From contig JAQYWK010000001.1 of the NCBI GenBank assembly GCA_030145055.1, positions 930,001 to 994,000 on the forward strand: 64,000 bases of DNA. Reading direction: 5' to 3'. Under the pieces are notes generated by a model. It did no database searches, was not told the DNA's origin, and worked only from the letters and a program-made list of their open reading frames with translations. Positions 35,418 through 43,541 of this stretch are shown here, in pieces (within the stretch, counting starts at the first letter, position 1; the number at the start of each line of letters is the position of its first letter). This DNA comes from Desulfovibrio sp. (lineage in GTDB: Bacteria; Desulfobacterota; Desulfovibrionia; Desulfovibrionales; Desulfovibrionaceae). The translations under genes and the position numbers were made by a program.

Positions 35418-35792
35418 TTATTTCAAATTTGATTTGCTTGCCCATGCTGTAGCTTCAGCAAGTTCTTCAAGTTTGTAGGTCTTAAGTTTGCAATTCATAA
35501 AGTTATTGGCAATCTGGGTTCCCCATACAACCCACTTAGGTCCGCCGACGACTACTATTCTGTCGAAATCATTTTTGTGAGCAAGTCCAAATTTAGCATC
35601 TTCCCACATCGCTTCGAGTTCCCAGCCTTCGAATTCTTCATCCATGTAAAAGACAATGTTAGCTTTCTTGTACTTTTCGATGATTTTTTCCAGTGCTGGG
35701 ATCCAGGCGTCAGTGTAATCGCTCTGAGTCAATGTTTTTGTCGCTCTTACAGCCAGTAGATTACCAGTGCTTACATCCATTATTTCAATCAT
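35418..35792 (-). CDS. SpoIIAA-like (STAS/SEC14-type) protein
   Basis: A 124-residue protein starting MIEIMDVSTGNLLAVRATKT. The alternating pattern, with VFYMDEEFEGWELEAMW (about 46-62) and IVVVGGPKWVVWG (about 78-90), matches the SpoIIAA-like family (PF11964 by memory), a small STAS/SEC14-like fold of unknown role. The start at 35792 follows GGAGAGAG; the frame is open 42 bases further. It is monocistronic. Confidence 0.75.
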   Translation of the reverse strand: MIEIMDVSTGNLLAVRATKTLTQSDYTDAWIPALEKIIEKYKKANIVFYMDEEFEGWELEAMWEDAKFGLAHKNDFDRIVVVGGPKWVVWGTQIANNFMNCKLKTYKLEELAEATAWASKSNLK

Positions 35793-35888
35793 GTTCTCTC
35801 TCCATTCGCTATATGCATTGTTTATTAGTTTCAATTCAGAACTTCTGTTTAATGTATATCACGTTTTTACGCTATATGTTCATATTAC

Positions 35889-35935
35889 AAAAAAAAGGAA
35901 AGTTCCGAACTGGAACTTTCCTTTTAAAACTAATT
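35889..35935 (-). terminator. Terminator of the TAXI TRAP operon
   Basis: AAAAGGAAAGTTCC/GGAACTTTCCTTTT, 14-bp stem, with eight T after it on the minus strand, directly downstream of the permease stop. Confidence 0.92.
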
Positions 35936-35952
35936 TATTTGTAAGTGAAGGT

Positions 35953-37881
35953 CTAAGCTGGATCAAAAGCTCGTTTTTTGAATACCGCCTGTTCGCGCAT
36001 ATACATAGCTAACAGGAGCGTTGCACCGATTGCGTGTAATCTCATGTCAGGCCAGAGCAAAAGACCTGCTGCGCCCGCATAAGATATTCTCTGAAAGATT
36101 TTTAGTGCGTACGTGTTGAACCCCTCAAAGAAAACTGCAAAACAAAATAGTCCTGCTGTTGCTGAGATAACGGTTTCAGCGACTTGCCAAAGCGGGCCTT
36201 CAAACAGAATCGGAGTGTAGCAGAAGAGCAACGGTATTATGTAAAGTCCTTTTGCTATTTTCCACGATTCGATTCCCGTTTCGAGTGGCTTTGATCCCGA
36301 TATTCCTGCGGCACTATAGGCCGCGAGGCACACAGGCGGGGTAACGTTTGCATCCTGGGAGTACCAGAAGATGAGCATATGAGCTGCAATCAGGCTTGTA
36401 CCGAGCATTTGCATGGCAGGAGCTGCGAGTACTGCGAGCACGATGTAGGAAGCGGTTACGGGTAAGCCCATCCCTAAAATGAGGGATGCTATGGCAATCA
36501 TAAGTATTGTCAGGAGCAGGCTGTCTCCGGCAAGCATGGTGATGAGCATTGAGAACTTAATTCCCATCCCGACCATCAGGACAACTCCGATCACAATACC
36601 TGAGCAAAGCAGAATTACACCCGTGGTAACCATGTTCACGCCACCTGCAGCCAGAGCGTCAAGGACATCTCTGCCGGACATTCGGGTTTTGGGATTAAGC
36701 CAACTTGAAGCTACTATGGAAACGATTCCTCCGCATGCGGCAAATGTTGGTGTAAATCCGACCATGAGCAGTCCCATCAGTACTCCGATGGGGATGAAAA
36801 AGTTCCAGCCTTCTTTTATTACTTCACGTAATTTCGGAATATCTTCTTCAGGCACCCGTTTGATGCCTAATTTTTTTGCGCGCAAATGAACAAAAAATGC
36901 AACACTTACAAAATACATAATGGCAGGAATGAATGCCACCCCGACAATCGTTAGGTATGGAATTTGAGTCCACTGACTCATGATGAATGCTCCCGCTCCC
37001 ATAATCGGAGGCATGAGCTGTCCACCTGTTGATGACGCGGCTTCAACTGCCCCGGCAAATTTACTCGGGAAACCGGTTCTTTTCATCATGGGAATGGTTA
37101 TTGAACCTGTACCTACCGTATTGGCTACGGCGCTACCGGATATGGAACCCATGAATCCGCTGGCAAATACAGCCATTTTAGCCGGGCCGCCGATGGTACG
37201 TCCCATTGTCGCCAATGCCATTTTTATGATGAAATCTCCGGCCCCTGATTTGATAAGGAACGATGCGAAAAGTACGAACAGGAACACGAATGTACTGGAT
37301 ATTGTAGCAATGGTTCCGAATATACCATCGGGAGCGAAGTACATGCGGTAAAGCATGCGCGGCACTGTGACTCCCGGGAAATGCCACAAACCGTCTAGGT
37401 ATCGTCCGGCTCCGAGGCCATATGCCAGAAATATAATTGCCAGTGTTGGGATTAAAAATCCTGTTGTGCGCCTTGTTAATTCCATCAACAGAACCATGGC
37501 TAATCCTGCCGCAATGAGATCCACCATAATCGGGACTTCGTTTCTCATGTGCAGTGCATCTTCAAAAAAGACTAGGTAAAGGCCAACCGCAAATGACAAA
37601 ATTGCTAGAAAATAGTCTAAGGGAAGCGTTGCTCTCGCATGCTTTTTTAGAAGTGGATATTGTATGAAGCCGATGAATAGCATGAATGAGTAATGTATGG
37701 CATTGCGCTGGATTTCAGGCATCACCCCGACGGTATTAACCCATAGATGGAAAAGCGAACAGGTAATGCCTACTACATATAAGATCTGTGCTGTTTTTCC
37801 CTCAAAAACTCTTTTAATAGCTAGAGTTTCACCGCCTGAATCTTCTTTCACTGATGATTTATCGTTTTTAATATCAACCAT
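35953..37881 (-). CDS. TAXI-type TRAP transporter fused permease
   Basis: A 642-residue inner-membrane protein with about 16-18 hydrophobic segments, the fused small-plus-large (DctQ-DctM) form found with TAXI binding proteins. The large-subunit region has the conserved GSISGSAVANTVGTGSITIP stretch (near 250-269) and MGLPVTASYIVLAVLAAPA (near 474-492). It uses an ion gradient, and substrates of such systems are often dicarboxylates or amino acids; here the substrate is unknown. It overlaps no gene but lies 2 bases after the binding-protein gene. Confidence 0.93.
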   Translation of the reverse strand: MVDIKNDKSSVKEDSGGETLAIKRVFEGKTAQILYVVGITCSLFHLWVNTVGVMPEIQRNAIHYSFMLFIGFIQYPLLKKHARATLPLDYFLAILSFAVGLYLVFFEDALHMRNEVPIMVDLIAAGLAMVLLMELTRRTTGFLIPTLAIIFLAYGLGAGRYLDGLWHFPGVTVPRMLYRMYFAPDGIFGTIATISSTFVFLFVLFASFLIKSGAGDFIIKMALATMGRTIGGPAKMAVFASGFMGSISGSAVANTVGTGSITIPMMKRTGFPSKFAGAVEAASSTGGQLMPPIMGAGAFIMSQWTQIPYLTIVGVAFIPAIMYFVSVAFFVHLRAKKLGIKRVPEEDIPKLREVIKEGWNFFIPIGVLMGLLMVGFTPTFAACGGIVSIVASSWLNPKTRMSGRDVLDALAAGGVNMVTTGVILLCSGIVIGVVLMVGMGIKFSMLITMLAGDSLLLTILMIAIASLILGMGLPVTASYIVLAVLAAPAMQMLGTSLIAAHMLIFWYSQDANVTPPVCLAAYSAAGISGSKPLETGIESWKIAKGLYIIPLLFCYTPILFEGPLWQVAETVISATAGLFCFAVFFEGFNTYALKIFQRISYAGAAGLLLWPDMRLHAIGATLLLAMYMREQAVFKKRAFDPA

Positions 37882-37883
37882 GC

Positions 37884-38873
37884 TTATTTAATTGCGCCAA
37901 CTTCATGGTAGTATCTTTCTGCGCCAGGATGCAGAGGAGCGGGTAACCCTTTTGTTGCGCGCTCAAGACTCATTGCTTTGGTTGCTTTGTGAATGTTGTT
38001 CAGGAATGGAAGGTTTTCATAAATTGTCTTGGTCATGAGATATACAGTCTCTTCTGGGAGATCTGCACGACATGCTAAGAAGTTTGGTTGTGCGATGGTG
38101 TTGATATCATTTTCTTGGGAAGGGTATGTTCCTGCGGGGATTATATATCTGTTCCAGATAGGGAACTGTTTTTGGATGTCAGCAACCTGTGTGTCGGTGA
38201 AATCGAGGACTGTTACATCGTCAGAACCGAGCTGTGCGTAAAGCTGAGTGATCGCCGCGGCTGGAGGTCCTGCTGGAATATTTGCTCCAGCAATACGACG
38301 ATCCATCATAGCCTGAGCAGATGGAGTGTAGCCGAGGAATTCGAGGGTGAGATCTTTATCTACATCCACGCCCATGATTTTGAGCAGAGTTCTACCGGAA
38401 CCTTCAGATCCACTACCACGCTTACCAATTGAAAATTTCTCGTCGAGGGTTTTCAGGTCTTCGATGTTACCCGTTTTGAGGTATTTGTTCAGGATCGGAA
38501 AATGTTCAACATTTTCCCAAAGCATGGAGATGCTTCTGAAATCTTTGTAAGCTTTGCCTTCGTATGGTCCTTTTCCTTCGTATGCATTAAGGCCGTAAAG
38601 AGCCTGCAATATAGCAAGATCAGCTTCTTTATTCTTGAGCATCTGCACGTTTTCACCGGAACCAGCGGAGTTAATTGCAGTTGTGGTAATTTTATCGCTT
38701 TTCGCAAGCTTAATGCTAATGAGTGTGCCGATTGCAACTCCAACAGGATAGTAAGTGCCGCCAGTAGTTGCTGTTGCAAGAATAAGATTTTTGTCGCTGG
38801 CCTGTGATGGGGCGGCCGCAAAAGTGATACAAATGGTGCAAACTAAGAGCAGGCAGGAAAGTCTTTTTAACAT
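37884..38873 (-). CDS. TAXI-family TRAP solute-binding protein
   Basis: A 329-residue periplasmic protein with a signal peptide (about 1-25, ending SQA). The TAXI hallmarks are LATATTGGTYYPVGVAIG (about 32-49), SAGSGENVQMLKN (about 69-81), and GKRGSGSEGSGRTLLK near 154. It captures substrate for the downstream fused permease. SD GGAGAAG is near the ATG. The two genes form a complete transport operon. Confidence 0.93.
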   Translation of the reverse strand: MLKRLSCLLLVCTICITFAAAPSQASDKNLILATATTGGTYYPVGVAIGTLISIKLAKSDKITTTAINSAGSGENVQMLKNKEADLAILQALYGLNAYEGKGPYEGKAYKDFRSISMLWENVEHFPILNKYLKTGNIEDLKTLDEKFSIGKRGSGSEGSGRTLLKIMGVDVDKDLTLEFLGYTPSAQAMMDRRIAGANIPAGPPAAAITQLYAQLGSDDVTVLDFTDTQVADIQKQFPIWNRYIIPAGTYPSQENDINTIAQPNFLACRADLPEETVYLMTKTIYENLPFLNNIHKATKAMSLERATKGLPAPLHPGAERYYHEVGAIK

Positions 38874-39197
38874 TACTTCTCCAGAGTTGGTTCGTTTCGC
38901 GTATGGGGATAGAAGCTAGTTTAAATCAATGTAGACGCTGAACTTTTAACTGCACAATTGAGTTAAAACGTTGAAATGTAAGTTTTACATAGTTTAAAAT
39001 ATTCAAAAAAACCAGAATAAAGGGTCACTCCCCAAGTTATTTCCCCGCAATAGAGTGTGGTTCTTGCTATGACCTGTCTAGATGTTTATAAGTGTGCCTT
39101 AAATTAGGTGGAATTGTATGACCTAATGGATAGTATTAAAGGATGTTTTGTTCAGTTCGCGAGGGTGGGGCAAGTAAGAAGTACGGGAAAACATCAA
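38874..39197. other. Gap between the TAXI operon and the CGGC gene
   Basis: 324 bases, divergent promoters expected. AT-rich; I saw no convincing -35/-10 pair, operator or hairpin. A GTG frame from 39108 merges with the CGGC gene but lacks family support before 39198. Confidence 0.5.
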
Positions 39198-39530
39198 ATG
39201 AAAAAAGTTGGAATTATTAGGTGTCAGCAAACAGAGGATATGTGCCCAGGAACGAGCGATTTCAAGGTTGCAGCAAGCGGGAAACTCGCGTTTGAGTCTA
39301 CGGGACCAGTTGAAATTGTCGCTTTTGTCAGTTGCGGAGGATGTCCCGGGAAAAGGGCTGTGTCTCGTGCCCAGATGATGGTTGATCGTGGGGTGGATAT
39401 TATTGCCTTTGCTTCGTGTATTTCAAAAGGAAACCCCATTGGTTTTCCTTGCCCGCATTTTGAAGAGATTAAAAAGGCTGTTAGCAGGAAGATTGGTTCG
39501 GAAATTGAAATTTTAGATTATACCCATTAA
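39198..39530 (+). CDS. CGGC-domain cysteine-rich protein
   Basis: A 110-residue protein with the CGGC motif at 46-49 in FVSCGGCPGKRA, plus Cys9, Cys16, Cys74 and Cys85 in conserved positions. This matches the CGGC family (PF08821 by memory), found in anaerobes and archaea and thought to bind metal or Fe-S; no reaction is known. The start at 39198 is chosen from the family N-terminus MKKVGIIRC. The 94-residue gene follows by 33 bases. Confidence 0.85.
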   Translation: MKKVGIIRCQQTEDMCPGTSDFKVAASGKLAFESTGPVEIVAFVSCGGCPGKRAVSRAQMMVDRGVDIIAFASCISKGNPIGFPCPHFEEIKKAVSRKIGSEIEILDYTH

Positions 39531-39563
39531 TTAAGTCGAAAACTTTAATTTGAGAGAAGCATT

Positions 39564-39848
39564 ATGTCAGAACTTACAGATGAACAATTAGAGAAGAGAC
39601 TTGATGAATTGTTGGGAGATGATGTGCCTGCGCAGGTTCTGCAAGATGTTAATGTAGCGTTGCTTGTCGCTGACATTGTGCAGACGAAAGGGTATACATT
39701 TCACATGGAAGATCTTTGCCGCCGGAGTATGGATGACTGTATGTGGCGCGTGATTTTCTCAAAAGACGGATTAGAGTTTAGTGCTGATGATCCTAGAGCT
39801 GCTGTAGCCGTTTGTTCTGCTGCCGTGAAAGCCTTGGAGAATGATTAG
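39564..39848 (+). CDS. Hypothetical protein, 94 residues, downstream of the CGGC gene
   Basis: I do not recognise this. The protein is acidic and helical, starting MSELTDEQLEKRLDELLGDD. It has three Cys (about 49, 54 and 85, in LCRRSMDDCMW and VCSAAVKAL), no signal peptide and no membrane segment. SD GAGAGA precedes the ATG. Position 33 bases after the CGGC gene suggests co-transcription and a shared role. Confidence 0.65.
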   Translation: MSELTDEQLEKRLDELLGDDVPAQVLQDVNVALLVADIVQTKGYTFHMEDLCRRSMDDCMWRVIFSKDGLEFSADDPRAAVAVCSAAVKALEND

Positions 39849-39860
39849 CCATAAGATGAA

Positions 39861-39890
39861 GGCCACCCTTGATTGGGTGGCCTGTTTTCA
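39861..39890 (+). terminator. Terminator after the CGGC operon
   Basis: GGCCACCC/GGGTGGCC with a 6-base loop followed by TGTTTT. Also lies at the stop of the convergent glutamyltransferase gene. Confidence 0.75.
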
Positions 39891-39892
39891 TA

Positions 39893-41563
39893 TTAACATA
39901 AACCGTTAGAAGTGCCGTCTGATCGCGGATCACATCCCGCGCACAAAGTTCCTGTTTTTTCTTCTCTGCTGATGATCTGCCCACGTCCGAACAATACTCG
40001 ATCATAACCTTTACGGACTTCAATTTCGTGGCCCATATTTTCAAGTTCTTGTAAAATTTCATTGGGAATGCCTTCTTCAACGCATATCTTACCGCCTGCT
40101 TCGCCCGGTTCTATACAGAATCTAAGTCTGTTTAAAGCTTCCTGCGGGTTGGCTCCATCGTCAAGCATGGCGGAGATAACCTGCATGTGTCCCTGAGGCT
40201 GCATGAATCCACCCATAACTCCGAATACTGAGTGTAGTGAACCGTTAGCACGGAGACAAATGCCGGGTATAATTGTGTGATATGTGCGTTTGCCGGGTGC
40301 AAGTACGTTTGGATGGTCCGGGTCCAGAGAGAAATTATGTCCACGGTTCTGTAATGTGAACCCAAGTCCGTCCGGTACAATTCCTGTTGCAAAATTCATA
40401 TAGATAGAGTTGACCATGGAGCAGCCGTTTCCAGCCTTATCAACCACATTGAAATAAACTGTATCCGAGCTATTTACGGGCACGCCGCTTTCAGCATCTG
40501 GATTAGCTTTTTCAGCGTGTATTTCAGAAGCTCTTTTTGCTCCATATTCCGGCGATAGCAGCTCACTCAGTGGTGTTTTGTATATGGTATGGTCTGTTAC
40601 GTGCAGTCTTGCATCTGCGAAACCGAGGCGCATTGCTTCAATTTGATGGTGTAATCTTTGAGCTGAACAAGGCTCGCCTTTGTCCGCAAGCTCTATGTTT
40701 TCGAGAGTATTCAATGCAAGCAGAGCGGCAAGCCCCTGTCCATTCGGTGGGCATTCATGAATCTCATATCCTCGGTAGTTCGCTTTAATTGATTCAGCCC
40801 AGACGCTTTCGTGGTCCGCCATGTCGTTCATAGAAAGAAAACCGCCATTCTCACGTACTGTAGTCACGATCTTTTCTGCAATCTCGCCTGTGTAAAATGA
40901 TTTTTTAGCTTCCTGTGGGCTGAGCTCTGCAAGGGAGCGTAGTACATTTGCAAGAGCTTGGTTGTGCATAATCTCGCCAGCCTTTGGCGCCTTGCCGTTC
41001 AGAAGCAGGGTCATACCACCTGGGCTGGTAGTGAGTATCTCGTTTTCGCCATCTTTCCATAGTTTGGCCGTTACCGGGCTTACGGGAAACCCTTCTTCTG
41101 CGAATCTTATGGCGGGCTCGAAAATTGTTGAAAGTGGAAGACTGCCGTGTTTGTCGATCAGATCGCACCACATGGCGCATGTTCCAGGAACGTTCACGGT
41201 CATAGCATGGCGCGTCGGTAATTCCCCTTCGATGCCCATCGCTTGAATCTTCTCTAGTGTCATTTCACGGGGAGATTTTCCTGACCCGTTCAGTGCAGAA
41301 ACTTTTCTGTCGGCGGCTGTGTAGTAAAGAGCAAATGCGTCACCGCCAAGTCCCGTGCTGCAAGGCTCGATCACGGCGAGGGCGGCAGCTATTGCAATAG
41401 ACGCGTCAGCAGCGTTTCCGCCAGCGCGCAGCATTTCAATTCCTGCTTCAGTTGCTAAAGGCTGGCTGGTTGAAACCATAGCTTTTGTTGAGTAAACAGG
41501 TGAACGTCTGGCGTTGAAGATGAATTCGGGCTGTGCGTGGTCAGATATTTCGAAGGGGGCCAT
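39893..41563 (-). CDS. Gamma-glutamyltransferase family protein (YwrD/HpxW type)
   Basis: A 556-residue Ntn-hydrolase that self-cleaves at a Thr. The predicted nucleophile is Thr368 in SSDTVYFNVVD, where classical GGT has TTHxSVVD. The downstream GCSMVNSIY, LGFTLQNRG and YHTIIPG regions (about 380-430) match the YwrD/HpxW branch. HpxW cleaves oxamate, and several members do not act on glutathione, so the reaction is open. There is no clear signal peptide: the start MAPFEISDHAQ is polar, suggesting a cytoplasmic enzyme, unlike periplasmic GGT. Confidence 0.85.
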   Translation of the reverse strand: MAPFEISDHAQPEFIFNARRSPVYSTKAMVSTSQPLATEAGIEMLRAGGNAADASIAIAAALAVIEPCSTGLGGDAFALYYTAADRKVSALNGSGKSPREMTLEKIQAMGIEGELPTRHAMTVNVPGTCAMWCDLIDKHGSLPLSTIFEPAIRFAEEGFPVSPVTAKLWKDGENEILTTSPGGMTLLLNGKAPKAGEIMHNQALANVLRSLAELSPQEAKKSFYTGEIAEKIVTTVRENGGFLSMNDMADHESVWAESIKANYRGYEIHECPPNGQGLAALLALNTLENIELADKGEPCSAQRLHHQIEAMRLGFADARLHVTDHTIYKTPLSELLSPEYGAKRASEIHAEKANPDAESGVPVNSSDTVYFNVVDKAGNGCSMVNSIYMNFATGIVPDGLGFTLQNRGHNFSLDPDHPNVLAPGKRTYHTIIPGICLRANGSLHSVFGVMGGFMQPQGHMQVISAMLDDGANPQEALNRLRFCIEPGEAGGKICVEEGIPNEILQELENMGHEIEVRKGYDRVLFGRGQIISREEKTGTLCAGCDPRSDGTSNGLC

Positions 41564-41783
41564 ATATTACTCTCCACTTTATACTTTTGTGTCGGCTGCC
41601 ATAGTAGTGAAAATATATTGGATATTGCAAGCTTAGTTTCGTCATGAAGTTAGATTAGAAAATTCGGCGGATTTACTATGTTATATACGAGTTTGTAAGT
41701 GGCCTTATTATAATATTTTATAGACACTTAGGGGTTGTAAGAATTGCTTTAAATTTCTCATTGATCTAGTAATTAAAGGAATT

Positions 41784-42536
41784 ATGAAAAAATTACTTTT
41801 ATCCCTTCTGGGAGTTGTGCTTTTGTTCAGCCCATTTCCGGCTCTTGCAGATAATTTGAAGGTGCTGGCAGAGGACCACCCTCCCTATTGTTATGAAGAA
41901 GAAGGTCAAGCTAAAGGGTTCTTAATTGACCTTGTTCGTCTGGTTATGGAGCAAGTTCAAGAGGGGAATACCACTGTGATGTTTGTTCCGTGGGCGCGCG
42001 GGTATCATGACCTTAAAGCAGGCACAGGTGATGTTCTCTTTCCTATGGCAAAGACACCAGAGCGGGACAAACTTTTCAAATTTGTAGGTCCAGTTTTTAA
42101 AAATGTTGAATATTTTTACCGTAAAAAAGGTTCTAATATTAATATCTCGACTCTTGATGACGCGAAAAAAGTAGATAGAATAGGCGTATCCCGTGATACT
42201 TTACCGCATCAAATTTTGACTCAAAAGGGATTCACGAATCTCGATATTGGAGCTGATTTTGAGTCTGGACTTCATAAGTTAGTCAAGGGCCGTGTCGATT
42301 TGGTACCGCTGTCTAACGGTGTTTTGCAGGGATTAGTCGCTAAATCTTCTTCGTTAGATCTTTCAATGTTCGAAAAGGTTGGCCCGCCCTTGTTCGCCGC
42401 TTCCGGGTATATTGCCTTCGGAAATCATGTTCCTGATACTGTTGTGGCTAAATGGCAACAGGCTTTGGATAATCTGAAAAGTTCCGGTGTTTACCAGACT
42501 ATTGTAGAGAGGCATATAGCCATTTACAAAGAATAA
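41784..42536 (+). CDS. Periplasmic solute-binding protein, SBP_bac_3-like
   Basis: A 250-residue secreted protein with signal peptide 1-22 (ending PALA) and the type-II binding fold used in amino acid ABC uptake: EDHPPYCYEEEGQAKGFLIDL (about 30-50), VPWARGYHDLKAGTGDVLF (about 72-90), YIAFGNHVPDTVVAKW. No ABC permease or ATPase is nearby, so it could be an orphan binding protein or a sensor partner. A frameshifted paralogue follows 176 bases downstream, so the two arose by tandem duplication. SD AAAGGA. Confidence 0.88.
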   Translation: MKKLLLSLLGVVLLFSPFPALADNLKVLAEDHPPYCYEEEGQAKGFLIDLVRLVMEQVQEGNTTVMFVPWARGYHDLKAGTGDVLFPMAKTPERDKLFKFVGPVFKNVEYFYRKKGSNINISTLDDAKKVDRIGVSRDTLPHQILTQKGFTNLDIGADFESGLHKLVKGRVDLVPLSNGVLQGLVAKSSSLDLSMFEKVGPPLFAASGYIAFGNHVPDTVVAKWQQALDNLKSSGVYQTIVERHIAIYKE

Positions 42537-42712
42537 AGGCTATATTCTCCCTTTCTTTTTATTCAGGTTAGAATACTTTTGATGAATGGTTTTGAGGTTG
42601 TATTTCTTTATATTACTGCATTGATCAATATTCACTGCGGTTTTATTGCGAAGTTCCACCCCTTTTAAGTTAAGCAATTGCTTTTTTATAATCTCTGTTT
42701 TATTTGTATAGT

Positions 42713-43469
42713 ATGAAAAATTTCATTTATGCCATAATACTTGCCTGTCTTACACTTTTGACGACGCAGACAGTGTTTGCGGATTCTCTTAGGATTACAA
42801 CTGAGAATTATCCCCCATATAGTTACAAAGTTGATGGCCATGCTGAAGGGTTTGTTTCAAATATTGTTAATATATTAAGAGGGCAAATCGGCGAGGAATA
42901 TTCGGAAATTACTTTTTTACCTTGGGCTAGAGCATATCAAAATCTTAAAAATGGACAGTCCGACGTTCTTTATCCCATGGTTTTAACTGCCGAGCGGGAT
43001 AAATTGTTTAAATTTGTTGGTCCGGTTTTTACAAATAATGTTTATTTTTATCGTAAAAAAAGGGGCCGATGTAAGTGTTAAAAATCTTGAGGAATCTAAA
43101 AATAATGTCAGGATTGCGGTGACCCGTGATGATTTTTATCATCAAATGTTGACCGAAAAAGGGTTTACGAATCTTGACGTCAGTTCCAGCCAGAAGTCAG
43201 ATTTTTTAAAGTTGTTGAAAGGGCGTGTTGATCTCGTTCCTATGGGGGAGCGCGCGCTGCAAGGGTTTTTAAAAAAGCATCCTGATTTTGATAATTCTAT
43301 GTTTGAAAGAGCAGGGCCGCCATTGTTAAGTTCTGATACTTATATAGCCTTTGCCGCTCACGTTCCTGATGATGTGGTTCAAAAGTGGCAGGATGCTTTG
43401 GATAAAATTAAAGAGAATGGCGTGTATCAATTAGTAATTGATTCTTACTTTGAGCGGCATGATGATTAA
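42713..43469 (+). pseudogene. Frameshifted paralogue of the solute-binding protein
   Basis: Two overlapping reading frames together match the gene just upstream. Frame one (ATG 42713, signal peptide ending TVFA) ends early at a TAA at 43079-43081. The matching frame resumes at the A7 run at 43055-43061. Deleting one A restores YRKKGADVSVKNLEE and a protein of 251 residues, nearly the length of the intact copy. So the locus carries one extra base (or a read error, or a slippage site). The rest of the second frame is fully conserved to the C-terminus, so the lesion is recent or not real. No good SD precedes the ATG. Confidence 0.85.
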
Positions 43470-43471
43470 AT

Positions 43472-43530
43472 AATATCGTAAACAAAAGGCCCCGCACTTA
43501 TTAAGTGCGGGGCCTTTTGTTTACGATATT
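43472..43530. terminator. Very long bidirectional terminator hairpin
   Basis: Two arms of 29 bases each are perfect complements around a single central T (43501). The core is AAAAGGCCCCGC/GCGGGGCCTTTT. It lies between the frameshifted gene and the convergent gltX. Confidence 0.93.
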
Positions 43531-43541
43531 TATGTGAAAAG

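Noticed and set aside
39108-39197. Upstream extension of the CGGC gene from a GTG
   Set aside because: No family similarity before MKKVGIIRC.
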